NCBI GenBank assembly: GCA_016926755.1
Contig: JAFGNZ010000031.1
Coordinates: 1-64,000 of the forward strand
Source of the DNA: Myxococcaceae bacterium
GTDB taxonomy: Bacteria > Myxococcota > Myxococcia > Myxococcales > Myxococcaceae
DNA: 64,000 nt
Reading direction: 5' to 3'
Position 1 is the stretch's first letter. Each line of letters starts with the position of its first letter. Shown here in pieces: positions 8,331 through 32,292 of this stretch. The notes under the pieces were generated by a model. The model saw only the letters and a program-made list of their open reading frames with translations. It searched no databases and was not told where the DNA came from. The position numbers and the translations under genes are program-made.

Positions 8331-9659
8331 TCATTGTGGGCTGCCTTGCACCTGGCGGGGGTCGCTGGCGTCAGGCACCATGTCCGGCAGCTCGTCCTCG
8401 ACGCCGCGCACCCGCGGCAGGACGAAGGCGACGAGGGTCGTCAGGAGCAGGGCGACCCCGAGGACCGACATGAGGAGCGCGATGCCCCGTCCTTCGCCCA
8501 CCCCGAAGATCGGGCCGAGCGGCCCGGCGAGCGGGCCGCCAGCGGTCATCAGCGGCACGAAGAGCCCATCGGCAAGCGGGCCGGCGAGGAGATAGCTGAT
8601 CGGCGCCATGGACCCGGCGATCATGTGGGTGATGGCGAAGACGCGCCCCTGGACGCTCGGCGCCACCTTGCTCTGCACGATCGCGGTGGTGCAGCCCTCG
8701 ATGAAGGGCAGGCAGAAGAAGACCAGCGCCATGGCGGCCGTCACCCAGGGGATCGACGGCTTCAGGCCGACCAGGAACACGCCGAGCGCCGCCAGCGGCG
8801 TGAACCCGAAGATGCCGTGGACGCGTCGTCTCGGGCCGCCCCAGGTCCCCATCACCACGCTGCCGAGGAGCAGACCGCCGCCGCCGAGGGTCAGCGCCGT
8901 GCCGAGGCCGGCGGGCGAGGCGAAGGAGAGCACCAGAGGCTGCACCAGCGCGTTGGCCAGGCCGAACGAGAAGTTGATGCCGGCCAGGAAGATCATCAGC
9001 GCCAGCAGCCCGCTGCGCTCGACCACGTACCTCCAGCCCGCGGTCAGCTCGCTCCAGCGCTCGGCCCACGTCGATGCGGCCCGGGTCGCGGGATCCTCTG
9101 GAAGGGGCGGAAACCGGACGGCGAGGAGGGTTCCGGCGGCGATGGCGAAGGTCACCAGGTCGAGCAGCAGGATGCCTTCGATGCCGATCAGCCCGAGCAG
9201 GGCGCCGGAGAGCAAGGGCGCGAGAAGCTGGGACACCGCCTGCGTCGCGCGTACCAGGCCGTTGGCGCGCCCGAGCTGCTCCTTCGACACCAGCTGCGCG
9301 ATGACCGCGGAGTACGCGGGGCGCTGGAAGGCACCCATCGAGCTGCTGAAGGTCAGGATGACGTAGACCCACCCCATCTCGACGTGGTCGAAGAAGAAGA
9401 GCAGGGCCAGCGCTGCAGTGCCGGCAGCGGCGCCGGTGTCGCTCAAGATCATCGTCCGCCGCCGGTCCCAGCGGTCGGCGAGCAGGCCGGCGACCGGCAG
9501 CAGCAGCACGCCTGGCACGGCGGCGGCAAAGAGCACGAGGGCGAACTGGGTGACCGAGCCCGTGTTCTGGTAGGCCCAGACGCCGAGCGCAAAGGTTGAC
9601 GCCCCCGACCCCAGGAGCGAGAGCAGCTGGCTGACCGCGATGATGGCGAGTTTCTTCAC
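8331..9659 (-). CDS. MFS exporter (EntS/MdtG-like)
   Basis: A 442-residue major facilitator protein with about twelve hydrophobic segments. Between segments 2 and 3 it has the family loop GLLADRWDRRRTM. The N-terminal half carries SSMGAFQRPAYSA, typical of the enterobactin-exporter-like group of MFS drug and metabolite exporters. It starts seven bases after the NRPS-TE stop and is the last gene of the biosynthetic operon, so export of the finished lipopeptide and self-protection are the likely roles. There is no ABC exporter in the operon. The energy source would be the proton gradient. Confidence 0.88.
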   Translation of the reverse strand: MKKLAIIAVSQLLSLLGSGASTFALGVWAYQNTGSVTQFALVLFAAAVPGVLLLPVAGLLADRWDRRRTMILSDTGAAAGTAALALLFFFDHVEMGWVYVILTFSSSMGAFQRPAYSAVIAQLVSKEQLGRANGLVRATQAVSQLLAPLLSGALLGLIGIEGILLLDLVTFAIAAGTLLAVRFPPLPEDPATRAASTWAERWSELTAGWRYVVERSGLLALMIFLAGINFSFGLANALVQPLVLSFASPAGLGTALTLGGGGLLLGSVVMGTWGGPRRRVHGIFGFTPLAALGVFLVGLKPSIPWVTAAMALVFFCLPFIEGCTTAIVQSKVAPSVQGRVFAITHMIAGSMAPISYLLAGPLADGLFVPLMTAGGPLAGPLGPIFGVGEGRGIALLMSVLGVALLLTTLVAFVLPRVRGVEDELPDMVPDASDPRQVQGSPQ

Positions 9660-9665
9660 CGGGCG

Positions 9666-13829
<4,164 letters not shown>

Positions 13830-13832
<3 letters not shown>

Positions 13833-13848
13833 GGCATCCTCCAAAGGA
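13830..13848 (-). promoter_or_regulatory. Ribosome binding site deciding the NRPS-TE GTG start
   Basis: On the minus strand CTTTGGAGGATGCCGTG places GGAGGA five bases before GTG (codon 13832-13830). The protein following it, VLEKLYANVAKLPPEKQKLL, is the usual beginning of such modules. This supports GTG over the ATG at 13967. Confidence 0.6.
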
Positions 13849-13970
13849 GCGTCCGCCGCCGGGCGACGGACTCCAATTGGTGTGGCGCCCCGGCGAGGAG
13901 CGCGGGAAGACCGCCCGCAGTCCCGCGCGGTGGCGCTGCGGGGCCGGCGGGCGGTCGGAGGGGTCATGCC

Positions 13971-15551
13971 TCAGCGGGCCAAGACGACGTGCTCGTCGAG
14001 GTAGGCCGTGACTCTCCCGGAGCCGAGGAACTCGCGCACCGTGGCGATGATGTCGCACAGCGGCGAGTCGTCACGGTAGACCGGCACGAGCTCGGCAAGC
14101 ATCTGGTGGAAGCGCCGCGTCAGCGGGCTGTACTCGCCGACATCCTTCAGATGAGCTGCCTGATGGCAGGCGCCGAGCATTACCGCCATGATGTTCTCGA
14201 TATTGTCGGCGAGGCGCAGCGACTTGCGGGCGGCGATCAGGCCCATGCTGACGATGTCCTGGTTCTGGCCGTTCGACGGGAGCGACTTGATCGACGCGGG
14301 CGCCGCCAGATCGAGGTTCTCCGAGGCGATGCTCGTGGCCAGGTATTGGCCGCCCTCGTAGCCGGAGAAGAGGCCTGGCTCGCCGCTCGCGAGGAAGGGC
14401 GAGAGGTGGCCGTTCAGGTGCGGATCGACGAGGCGGTTGAGCTGGCGCTCCACGAGCACGCCGATCTCGGCCAGCGCGATGTTGAGATAGTCGCAGGCCA
14501 TCGCCACGTACTGGCCGTGGAAGTTGGCCCCATGGAAGCTGTTCTCGGGGCGATCGAAGAAGAGCGGGTTGTCGTTGCAGGAGTTGAGCTCCTCCTCGAC
14601 GATGCGCTTGCAGAAGTCGAGCGTCTCGATCACGGGGCCGATGACCTGCGGGATGCACCGCAGCGAGTAGGCGCTCTGCAGGTGGATGCCGGAGTCGGCG
14701 ACATCATCGCCGCCGACACGCTCGGAGATGGCCTTCATGATGTCGGCATGCTCGCGGGTGCGCTCGCTGCCGGCGAGCAGCTCGCGCATCACCTCCGCGA
14801 CGAGGATCTGGCCTCGGTGGTTCTTGAGCTCGTGGCCCTCGTGAGCGAAAGGACGAGTCGAGCCGTGCAGCGCCTGCACGACGTCGGCGCTGGCGACCAG
14901 CGACAGGCGGGCCAGGCGGTAGGCCTTGACCAGCGCCAGCGCCGCGGCGCCGGTCATGCCAGAGGTGCCGTTGATCAGCGACAATGCCTCCTTGTAGCCG
15001 AGCTCGAGGGGCTCCATCCCCACCTCGGCGAGCACGTCGGCGGCGGGGCGGAACTCGCCGTCACCCTTGCGGAGGTGGCCGTAGCCGATGAGCGGCAGCG
15101 CGAGGTGCGACATCGTTGCGAGATCGCCGCTGGCGCCGAGCGAGCCCTGCTCCGGGATGCGCGGCGTCAGGCCCAGGTTGAGCAGCTCGGCGATCATCTC
15201 GACAGCGCGCGGGCTGACGCCGGAATGGCCCTTCATGTGGCAGTTGATGCGTGCCAGCATCATGGCGCGGACCACGTCTGGTGCGAAGACCGGGCCGCCG
15301 CCGGCGGCATGGCTGAGCAGCAGGTGCCGCTGCAGGTCGGACTTGTACCTCGGCGGCACGATGAAGTTGATCAGCTCGCCGAAGCCGGTGTTGACCCCGT
15401 AGATCGGGTAGCTCTGCTGGCCCCATTCCTGGACGCGCTCGTAGGTGGCGCGCACCTTCTTGAGCTGACCCGCATCGAGCTCGACGCGCTCGTTCGCGAC
15501 GGCGACGGCGAAGACCTCATTGATAGTATGACCCTGTCCAGTGACTAGCAT
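13971..15551 (-). CDS. MIO-type tyrosine 2,3-aminomutase / ammonia-lyase
   Basis: A 526-residue member of the aromatic amino acid lyase/mutase family. The self-cyclising triad A140-S141-G142 (in GSLGASGDL) forms the MIO cofactor; Tyr51 in YGVNTGFGEL is the catalytic Tyr loop and His81 follows in SHAAGGG. Later stretches (FHGANFHGQYVAMACDYLN, then SIKSLPSNGQNQDIVSMG) resemble, from memory, myxobacterial tyrosine aminomutases such as CmdF of chondramide biosynthesis more than housekeeping histidine lyases. There are no other hut genes here, and it sits inside the NRPS operon. I infer that it converts L-Tyr to beta-Tyr for an NRPS module. A lyase giving coumarate is the alternative. Confidence 0.8.
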   Translation of the reverse strand: MLVTGQGHTINEVFAVAVANERVELDAGQLKKVRATYERVQEWGQQSYPIYGVNTGFGELINFIVPPRYKSDLQRHLLLSHAAGGGPVFAPDVVRAMMLARINCHMKGHSGVSPRAVEMIAELLNLGLTPRIPEQGSLGASGDLATMSHLALPLIGYGHLRKGDGEFRPAADVLAEVGMEPLELGYKEALSLINGTSGMTGAAALALVKAYRLARLSLVASADVVQALHGSTRPFAHEGHELKNHRGQILVAEVMRELLAGSERTREHADIMKAISERVGGDDVADSGIHLQSAYSLRCIPQVIGPVIETLDFCKRIVEEELNSCNDNPLFFDRPENSFHGANFHGQYVAMACDYLNIALAEIGVLVERQLNRLVDPHLNGHLSPFLASGEPGLFSGYEGGQYLATSIASENLDLAAPASIKSLPSNGQNQDIVSMGLIAARKSLRLADNIENIMAVMLGACHQAAHLKDVGEYSPLTRRFHQMLAELVPVYRDDSPLCDIIATVREFLGSGRVTAYLDEHVVLAR

Positions 15552-15576
15552 GGGATATCCTCTTTTGCAGTTGCAT

Positions 15577-15593
15577 CGCCGACGTCGTCGGCG
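15577..15593. other. Short hairpin between two biosynthetic genes
   Basis: CGCCGAC-GTC-GTCGGCG forms a 7-base-pair stem in the 54-base gap between the GT-NRPS stop and the aminomutase start. It has no U tract, so it is not a classical terminator. It could affect mRNA processing or be chance in GC-rich DNA. Confidence 0.3.
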
Positions 15594-15605
15594 AGAGAGC
15601 CGAGC

Positions 15606-18600
15606 TCAGGTTGTCAGTTTGATGATGCCCTCACTCGCTTGTGAGAGCAGGCGTTCAGTATCGGCGTCAGAGAGATCTTCGACGCGGGAAAGGAGAGTAG
15701 CCAGCCGATTCTCGAGATCGCTGGCGTCGCCAGTGGGCTTCTTGGCGGCGAGGAACTCCGCGAGCTGGGCGACCGTGGGATGGCCGAAGACGTGCTGGAC
15801 GTAGAAGTCGACCCCCTCGCTGCTGCGCAGCCGGTTGACGAGGCGGGTGGCGAGCAGCGAATGGCCGCCAAGGACGAAGAAGTCGTCGTGACGGCCGACG
15901 CCTTCGGCGTCGAGGCCGAGGAGCTCCGCGAAGATGCCGGCGACGGTGCGCTCGAGCTGCCCCTGTGGCACCTCGTAGGGGCGCCCGGCCTCGACGTTGA
16001 GGGCGCGCAGGTGCTGGCGGTCGATCTTGCCATTGGCGAGGCGCGGCATGGCCTCGAGCCAGACCAGCGCCGACGGCACCATGAAGCGCGGCAGCTCTTC
16101 GCCGAGGGCGGCGAGCACCGTTGCGGCGCTGGCCTCGCCGGCGGGGACGGCGTAGGCGACGAGGCGCTGCGTGCCGCGCTCGTCGAGAACGACGACGGCG
16201 CATTCCTCGACCTCCGGCCGGCGGCCGAGCACGGCCTCGACCTCGGAGATCTCCACCCGCAAGCCGCGGATCTTCACCTGGCCGTCGGTGCGGCCGAGGA
16301 GCTCGAGGGTGCCGTCCGGGAGCCAGCGGGCCAGATCGCCCGTGCGGTAGACCCGGTCCGGGTAGTCGTCGTGCAGCGGGTTCTGCACGAAGGCGCGCTC
16401 GGTGAGCTCCGGCATGCCGTGATAGCCAGCGGCCAGGAACGGCGAGCGCACGAAGATCTCGCCCGGTACGCCCGTGGCGCAGGCCTGGCCCTCGCCGTCG
16501 ATGACGAAGAGGCGGCAGCCGTCGACGGGCGTGCCGACCGGGACGCGCAGCCGCTCGGGATTCAGGTGCTCGATAGCGTGGCTGGTGACCAGGATCGACT
16601 CGGTCGGACCATAGACGTTCCAGAGCCGCGTCCGCTCGCCGAAGCGCTTCCGCCACGCGGCGGCGAGCGCGATGGGCAGGTCCTCCCCTGTGAGCAGGAC
16701 GGCGCGGAGATCGGCGGGGGCCTCCTCGCCGGCCAACGCCAGCAGCTCGCGGCAGAAGCTCGGCACCATCTGCACCAGCGAGATGCGCTCGTCCTTGAGC
16801 CACTGCAGCACGCGCGTTGGCTCCTGGCGCAGGTCGCGCGGGGCCACGGTGACGGTAGCGCCGGAGCAGAGGGCGCCGAAGACCTCGACGTAGCAGGGGT
16901 CGTGGCCGACGGAGATCCACTGCGCGATCGGCTGGCCAGGCTGGATGCCGAAGCGCTCGCTGAACCAGCGGATCAGGTAGTGGAAGCCGCCATGTGTCTG
17001 TACGATGCCCTTGGGCTTGCCGGTCGAGCCCGAAGTGTAGGCGACGTAGATCGGGTCATCGGGCCGCGGCGTTCGGCTCATGCCCTCGCCGGCGTCGTCC
17101 GCCTCGGGGTCGAGGCGCGTGGCGTCGATGAGGGCCGGAGCCCCCGCCCGGCGCCAGGCCTCCAGCGTCTCGGGGTGCCCGCTGGCGGCGGCGTGGACGA
17201 GCACGCGGGCGCCGACGTCGCTGACGATGTGGCGGATGCGCGCCGCCGGGTAGTCTGGCTCGAGGCAGACGAAGGGGCTGCCGGCGTGCAGCGCCGCGAG
17301 CATCCCCACCACGTGATCGAGCCCATTGCCGAGCAGCAGCGCCACCGGCGCTCCGGCACCACCGAGCGCGTCGATGTGAGCCGCCAGGCGGCGCGCCGCG
17401 CGGTCGAGCTGGCGGTAGGTCAACGTCCCCTCGGCGGCCGCCACGGCGGTCTCCTCTCCGCTGCGCTCCGCCCAGCGCGACACGTCCTGGTGGACGCCCC
17501 CCTCGGGCAGCGTCCACCGCGGCGGCGTGCGCTCGGGCAGCAGGCGCTGGCGCTCCTCGCCGAGCAGCATCGGCGCGCGGCCGACGGCGGCCTCTGGTGC
17601 TCCGACCAGGCTCTCGACCAGGGTGAGGAAGTGGTCGCGCAGCCGCTCCATGCTGGCGCGCTCGAAGAGCTCGATGTTGTACTCGATGGCGCCGGTGACC
17701 CGGCCGTCCGGCTCGTCCCACAGCTCGAGCGCCAGATCGACGCGCGCCGTCTCGGCCGGCGTCGGGTGCCAGTCGGTCTCGACGGCGTGGAAGGAGACCT
17801 TCCTCTCCGGCCGCTGGTTGAGGGCGAAGATGACCTGGAAGATCGGGTGACGGCTCGGATCGCGCTCCGGCGCCAGCGCTTCGACCAGCTTCTCGAAGGG
17901 CAGCTCCTGGTGCTCGTAGCCTTCGAGGGCACCGCGGCGCACGCGGCCGACCAGGTCCCCGAAGCTCGCTCCCGGCTCCAGCCGGGTGCGCAGCACGAGC
18001 ATGTTGACGAAGTTGCCGACGATCGCCTCCAGCTCGCTGCGGTCTCGGCCGGCGGTCGGCGTGCCCACGACGATGTCCTTTTGGCCGCTGTACCGATAGA
18101 GCAGGACCTTGAAGGCGGCGAGCAGGACGATGAAGAGCGATGCGTTCTCGCGCTTTGCCAGGCGGCGCACGCGCTGCGCCAGCTCGGGAGAGAAGGCGAA
18201 GGGCAGGTGCGCACCGCGGAAGCCCTGCAGCGCCGGGCGCGGGCGGTCGAGGGGCAGGGCCAGCGAGGCCGGGAGGTCCTTCAGGCGGTCGCGCCAGAAC
18301 GACAGCAGGTGCTCGAGCGAGCGGCCCGACAGGCGCTGGCGCTGCCACGCGGCGAAGTCCGCGTACTGGACAGAGAGCGGCTCCAGGTGGAGGGGCTCCC
18401 CGAGGCAGTGGGCGCGGTAGAGGGCGGTCATCTCCCCCAGCAAGATGCCCGTCGACCAGCCGTCGTAGATCATGTGGTGGAACACGAGGACGAGCAGGTG
18501 GCGCTCGTCCGCCAGGCGCACGAGGCGGGCGCGCCACAAGCATTCGGCGGAGATGTCGAAGCCGCGCTCGTCCTCCTCGCGGAAGATCTCCTGGAGGCGC

Positions 18601-20248
18601 TGGTCCTGGGCGCTGGCTGGGAGGTGCCGGAGGTCCTCCTGCACGAGCGGCACCGGCATCGACGCGTGGATCCGCTGAACAGGCTCGCCGTCGACGCTGG
18701 GGAACGTGGTGCGCAGGGGCTCGTGGCGCTCGATCAGGTCCGCCAGGCTCGCCGCGAGCCGGTCGGCGCGGAAAGGACCGGTCAGCAAGTACGGTGCGAT
18801 CGCCACGCTGTAGCTGCCGCGGTGCAGCTCATCGAGGAGCCAGAAGCGCACCTGCGCGAACGATAACGGGAAGTCGTCGGCACGGCCGTCCTCACGCCGC
18901 GCAAGGCGAGGGATCGTGGTGGCACGGCGCCCCTGCTTACGTTCCAGGAGCCGCGCCGCCAGTGCCGCCCGCTGGCCCGGCGAGAGCTCGGCCACACGGC
19001 GGGCGAGGTGGTCCCGGCGGGACGCGGGAGCGCTCGCCCGGGCGACGGCGGGCCGCCGCCCGCACACCCGCTCGAAGCAGCGCTCGAAGCGGCCGAGGTC
19101 AATGCTGTCGACGAAGGCGCGGGCCGCCGCGCGCGACTGCTGGACGAGGGCCTGGTAGTGCGCCCGGTCGCCCAGCACGCGGGCCAGCGCCTCCTGCCAG
19201 GGGCCGAGATCCTGCTCGGGGATGACCGGGATCGGCTTGGCGGACGGATCGGGTCGCTCATAGTCAACGATCGGCCGGACCGGCAGCAAGTACGGCACGC
19301 CGAGCTTGGCTTCGGGAATTCCGCCGACGTCGCTTGCCAGGACCGGCAGGCCGCGCAGCATCGCCTCGACGACGATGAGCCCGAACGCCTCGCCCCACAG
19401 CGACGGCACGAGCAGCACGCGGGCCTGCGCGAAGATCTCGTCGATACGCTCCCGCGGCTCGAGGACGGTGACGTTCGGCAGGCCAGTGATCTGCCGGCGA
19501 TCCTCGGTCTCGGTGCCCCAGGCGGCGACGGTGGCAAAGGGCACCTCCGGGAAGCGTCTCGACAGGCCGAGGAAGATCGATAGACCCTTGAGCGGTGAGG
19601 CATTGACGAGGGTGACGGCACCTCGGTCGAAGGACGGTTGTACTGCCGGATCGGGCTCCCCGTAGACCGGGAACGGCACCACCTCCGACGCGCAGCCCCC
19701 CCAGCGGGCGATGTAGTCACGCACGTACTCGCTGACGGTGAGGATGCCGGGCGTGCGCTTGAAGAGCGTGGTCTTGCGGCCGTCCTTGTCGAAAGCGGCC
19801 GGGCCGAAGGGCAGCGTCGCCTGCGAGTGGGCGAGGTAGATCACCCGCTCGGCGGCGGCGTCGAGGGCGGCGCTGTGGAAGAGACCCGTCTGGTCCTCTG
19901 AGACGAGGACGACGTCGGGACGGGTGGCCTCGATCAGGCGCCGCAGGCCCGCGTAGAAGCGCGGGTAGACGTCAAGGGTGAACTCCGAGACGATCCCGTG
20001 AACCTCGACCTTGCGATGGCGGTAGACGACGAAGTCCTGGTCCTCGCGCACCAGCTCGCAGCCCCTCTCCGCGAGCGAGCGATGCAAGATCTCGCGCTCG
20101 TCGGGCCGCGGCTTGATCGCCTCGTAGGCTGGCGCGTAGACGAAGCAGTCGTGGCCACGCTCGGCCAGACCCTCCATCAGCAGGCGATTGGCTTTGTGGG
20201 CGCCGCCGAAGGGGTAGAGATAGTCGATGAGCTGGATCAGCAGGATCC

Positions 20249-20252
<4 letters not shown>
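15606..20252 (-). CDS. Glycosyltransferase fused to NRPS module (GT4-C-A-T)
   Basis: A 1548-residue fusion. Residues 1 to about 390 are a GT-B glycosyltransferase of GT4 type: GGAHKANRLLMEGL at the N-terminus, nucleotide-side SPLKGL, and the EX7E motif in GEAFGLIVVEAM. A C domain (HHMIYDG from about residue 592), an A domain (A3 YTSGSTGKPKG near 1073) and a T domain (GGHSLL, Ser1465) follow directly. The A4 region reads VGHDPCYVEVFGAL instead of a usual FDxSxW, so the substrate pocket is atypical. The start at 20252 overlaps the upstream stop as ATGA and has AAGGGG before it. It is the second module of the line; the GT may glycosylate the carrier-bound chain or the product. No TE or epimerase. 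Confidence 0.9.
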
Positions 20253-30292
<10,040 letters not shown>

Positions 30293-30309
30293 CGGATTGT
30301 CCTCACCAA

Positions 30310-30453
30310 TTACCTCGGAAGAGTGTCAGACGAGGCTGGGGGACGGCGATTCCCCGGTCCGCGGCCCGGCCTGAACTGGAGCGCCACCTCGATGCGCGAC
30401 GAGCCGGCGTCGATGCTGTCCTGGATCAGCTCCCGGTAGAAGGCGAACGGATC
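30310..30453 (-). pseudogene. Fragment of GHKL/Hsp90-like ATPase
   Basis: This frame encodes DPFAFYRELIQDSIDAGSSR and then IEVALQFRPG, the N-box (REL-x-Q-x-S-x-D) of the Hsp90/histidine-kinase ATPase fold. Only about 45 residues remain, entered by frame change from the metallophosphoesterase fragment upstream. It is a non-functional remnant. Confidence 0.6.
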
Positions 30454-30454
30454 C

Positions 30455-30622
30455 GAACACCGCGTCGGGGAGCGGGGCGCCCCAACGCTCGGCCCGCTCG
30501 ATGTCGAGTAGGAACGGGTCCAGCACCAGCGTCCGGTGCGCCCGGGTCGTCGCGTCGCCGTGCCCGAAGTGGATGTCGGAGATATGAAGCCACGAGAAGA
30601 GCAGATCGCCAGCGCGCCCCAT
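30455..30622 (-). pseudogene. Fragment of calcineurin-like metallophosphoesterase
   Basis: From the ATG at 30622 the frame reads FSWLHISDIHFGHGD, the first metal motif (D-x-H) of calcineurin-like phosphoesterases, and then LVLDPFLLDIERAERWG. The frame loses similarity near 30455, where the GHKL ATPase fragment begins in another frame. The rest of the enzyme is missing, so the domain cannot be active. Confidence 0.62.
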
Positions 30623-30636
30623 GTTCCCTCAAGTGA

Positions 30637-30664
30637 GGGAGAGTCTAGAGACTCCCGCATAATA
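30637..30664 (-). promoter_or_regulatory. Candidate promoter/operator upstream of the biosynthetic operon
   Basis: An AT-richer patch contains TATTAT on the minus strand (30659-30664), a possible -10 box. It is followed by a 20-base near-palindrome (30637-30656, GGGAG...CTCCC, 8 of 10 pairs matching) where a repressor could sit. No good -35 box is seen. The patch lies about 350 bases before the 30292 start, so it could drive the broken phosphoesterase and read into the operon. Confidence 0.25.
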
Positions 30665-30683
30665 AGTGAAATCATCTTGTCGG

Positions 30684-31010
30684 CTAATTGGAGGCCGCCC
30701 CAAGTACGTATGGCGGCCGCTTCTCCTCCAGAACCCCCCGCAGCTTCGGGTCGCGCCCGTACACCTCATCCCCCACCACCCATGAAGGCCTCAGTCCTCC
30801 CTCCAAGGCCCTCTCCAGCATCTGCCGCGCCAGCTCAGGCTTGGTGCGGAAGAGGACCTCTTGCCCCGGCCCGGCCTCTCGACACCGCTCCGGCTCCGCG
30901 AACCAGTGCTCGGGCACGTACAACTCCCTGTCGATGAGTGTGTGCCCGCGCTCAGTGCAGTAGGCCAGGAACACTCCTATCTGCCAGTTTTCTACCTGGC
31001 CCGTCGTACC
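30684..31010 (-). mobile_element. IS701-type transposase fragment (DDE)
   Basis: The frame contains TGQVENWQIGVFLAY, TLIDRELYVPEHW, CREAGPGQEVLFRTKPELA and WVVGDEVYGRDPKLR, which follow the internal conserved blocks of IS701-type DDE transposases. GDEVYG holds a catalytic-type Asp. Both ends of the gene are missing and no inverted repeats are visible. It lies between the VgrG remnant and the phosphoesterase remnant. Confidence 0.75.
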
Positions 31011-31150
31011 GGTGGGCCTCGTTCTACTGGGGATGCTCACCGGATGGCCCCCGCTGGATCCTCCGGACGCTGTCGAGGCTGGGGGGGAGACGGGCTTGCC
31101 GCCAGGCATGCGGGCTCACCTGCTGCCGGGCCTGCCACGGCGACAGCAGC

Positions 31151-31592
31151 ACCAGCCCGGCCGTGCTCGAAGAAGAAGAAGATGCCTTCGGACTCGAGCA
31201 GCCGGAGCACGAAGTCCAGATCGGACTCGCGGTACTGCACGCAGTGCTCGCGCTTGGGGTAGTTGCCGGAGAGCGCCAGACGGTGCTCCACATTCCCCGC
31301 CGCCAGCACCTTGGCAACAATGTTCGGGACAGAGAGGTTCTGGAAGATGCGGCTGCGGCGGACGTGGCGCAGCTTCCCCAGGACCGGCCCGATCCGGACG
31401 CGATACTCGGGCCGGCCGTGATGCAAGCCCAGATCCGCCACCTCCTCCACCCAACCGTGGCGGCTCCAGGGAGGTGGGGAAGAACTCGACCAGGAACTCG
31501 AACGGCTCGGAGAGCGCCTCCTCGCCGCTCAGGCGAGCGACGGCGAGGTCCGCCGCTGCGAACAATTCCGCCTGGAGCTCGAATACGAGCCG
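31151..31592 (-). pseudogene. VgrG remnant, deleted and frameshifted
   Basis: Two frames give pieces of a VgrG N-terminal gp27-like region. The first, about 31592-31475, reads RLVFELQAELFAAADLAVAR and SEPFEFLVEFFPT. The second, about 31450-31151, reads [40 protein letters not shown] and EGIFFFFEHG. Roughly 60 residues between them are missing, and the downstream hub and spike parts are replaced by the transposase fragment. It is clearly inactive and shows that this island once had a third spike gene. Confidence 0.75.
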
Positions 31593-31704
31593 ATGGTCGC
31601 GAGCCACATCTCCACGAGATCCACGCGTCAGGACAGATTTCTGCCCCCTACCCGCACGAACCCCCCGCGTGCTATGCCATGTCTGGACGGAGACCTGTTG
31701 GGCT

Positions 31705-32289
31705 ATGACTTCACCCAGAGACCTTCCCCACGCAGGAGTTCCAAGCACCACCCGAGATGACCCCATCAATTCCCCACGTGTGGGGTGGCTCGTCGGGGTG
31801 AATGAGGCGGGGCTTCCGCTCGTGGACTTCCCTGGCAACCCAGCGGGGCCTTGTGGCGCCCGGAGGACCGTCTCTCTGGAGCCCGAGCTCTTGCAGCGCG
31901 CGGCCGCCCAGCACCCAGGGGTCGTGCTGCTCTTCGAGAATGGGGATCCACGCTTGCCGCTGATCATCGGCTTGGTCCAGACAGAGAGCGCCACTCCGCT
32001 GCTGGATGCGGTGCTCGCCGGATCGAGCGCTGAAGCTCCCTTGGCGCCAGCAAGTGCGCCGGAGCGGGAGGAAGCGCCACAAGCCGAGGATGTCCCAGCT
32101 CAGGCCGTGGAGGCCCACGTGGATGGCAAGCGCGTCGTCCTCGAGGGAGCGGACGAGATCGTCCTGAAGTGTGGTCAGGCCAGCATCACCCTGCGACGTA
32201 ACGGTAAGCTCATCATCAAGGGGACCTACGTCGAGACCCATTCCACCGGCGTCAACCGCATCAAGGGTGGCAGCGTCCAGGTCAACTGA
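31705..32289 (+). CDS. DUF6484 T6SS-associated protein
   Basis: A 194-residue soluble protein. The N-terminal part has VGWLVGVNEAGLPLVDFPGN, RTVSLEPELLQRA and VLLFENGDPRLPLIIGLVQ, an OB-like beta domain seen in T6SS loci. After an Ala/Glu/Pro linker the C-terminal part (VVLEGADEIVLKCGQASITL, RRNGKLIIKGTYVETHS, RIKGGSVQVN) is a repeating beta strand unit like the tip of VgrG spikes. It is probably a structural or loading partner of VgrG. It is followed after three bases by the TIGR02270 gene, and diverges from the VgrG remnant. The start is the first ATG in the conserved frame. Confidence 0.78.
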   Translation: MTSPRDLPHAGVPSTTRDDPINSPRVGWLVGVNEAGLPLVDFPGNPAGPCGARRTVSLEPELLQRAAAQHPGVVLLFENGDPRLPLIIGLVQTESATPLLDAVLAGSSAEAPLAPASAPEREEAPQAEDVPAQAVEAHVDGKRVVLEGADEIVLKCGQASITLRRNGKLIIKGTYVETHSTGVNRIKGGSVQVN

Positions 32290-32292
32290 GCC

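Noticed and set aside
13971-15551. Housekeeping histidine ammonia-lyase (hutH)
   Set aside because: No hutU, hutI or hutG is nearby and the gene is embedded in an NRPS operon; sequence blocks fit tyrosine mutases better. Not fully excluded without a tree.
31012-31704. N-terminal extension of the DUF6484 gene
   Set aside because: It passes through the VgrG and transposase remnants on the other strand and has no similarity; conserved sequence begins after the ATG at 31705.
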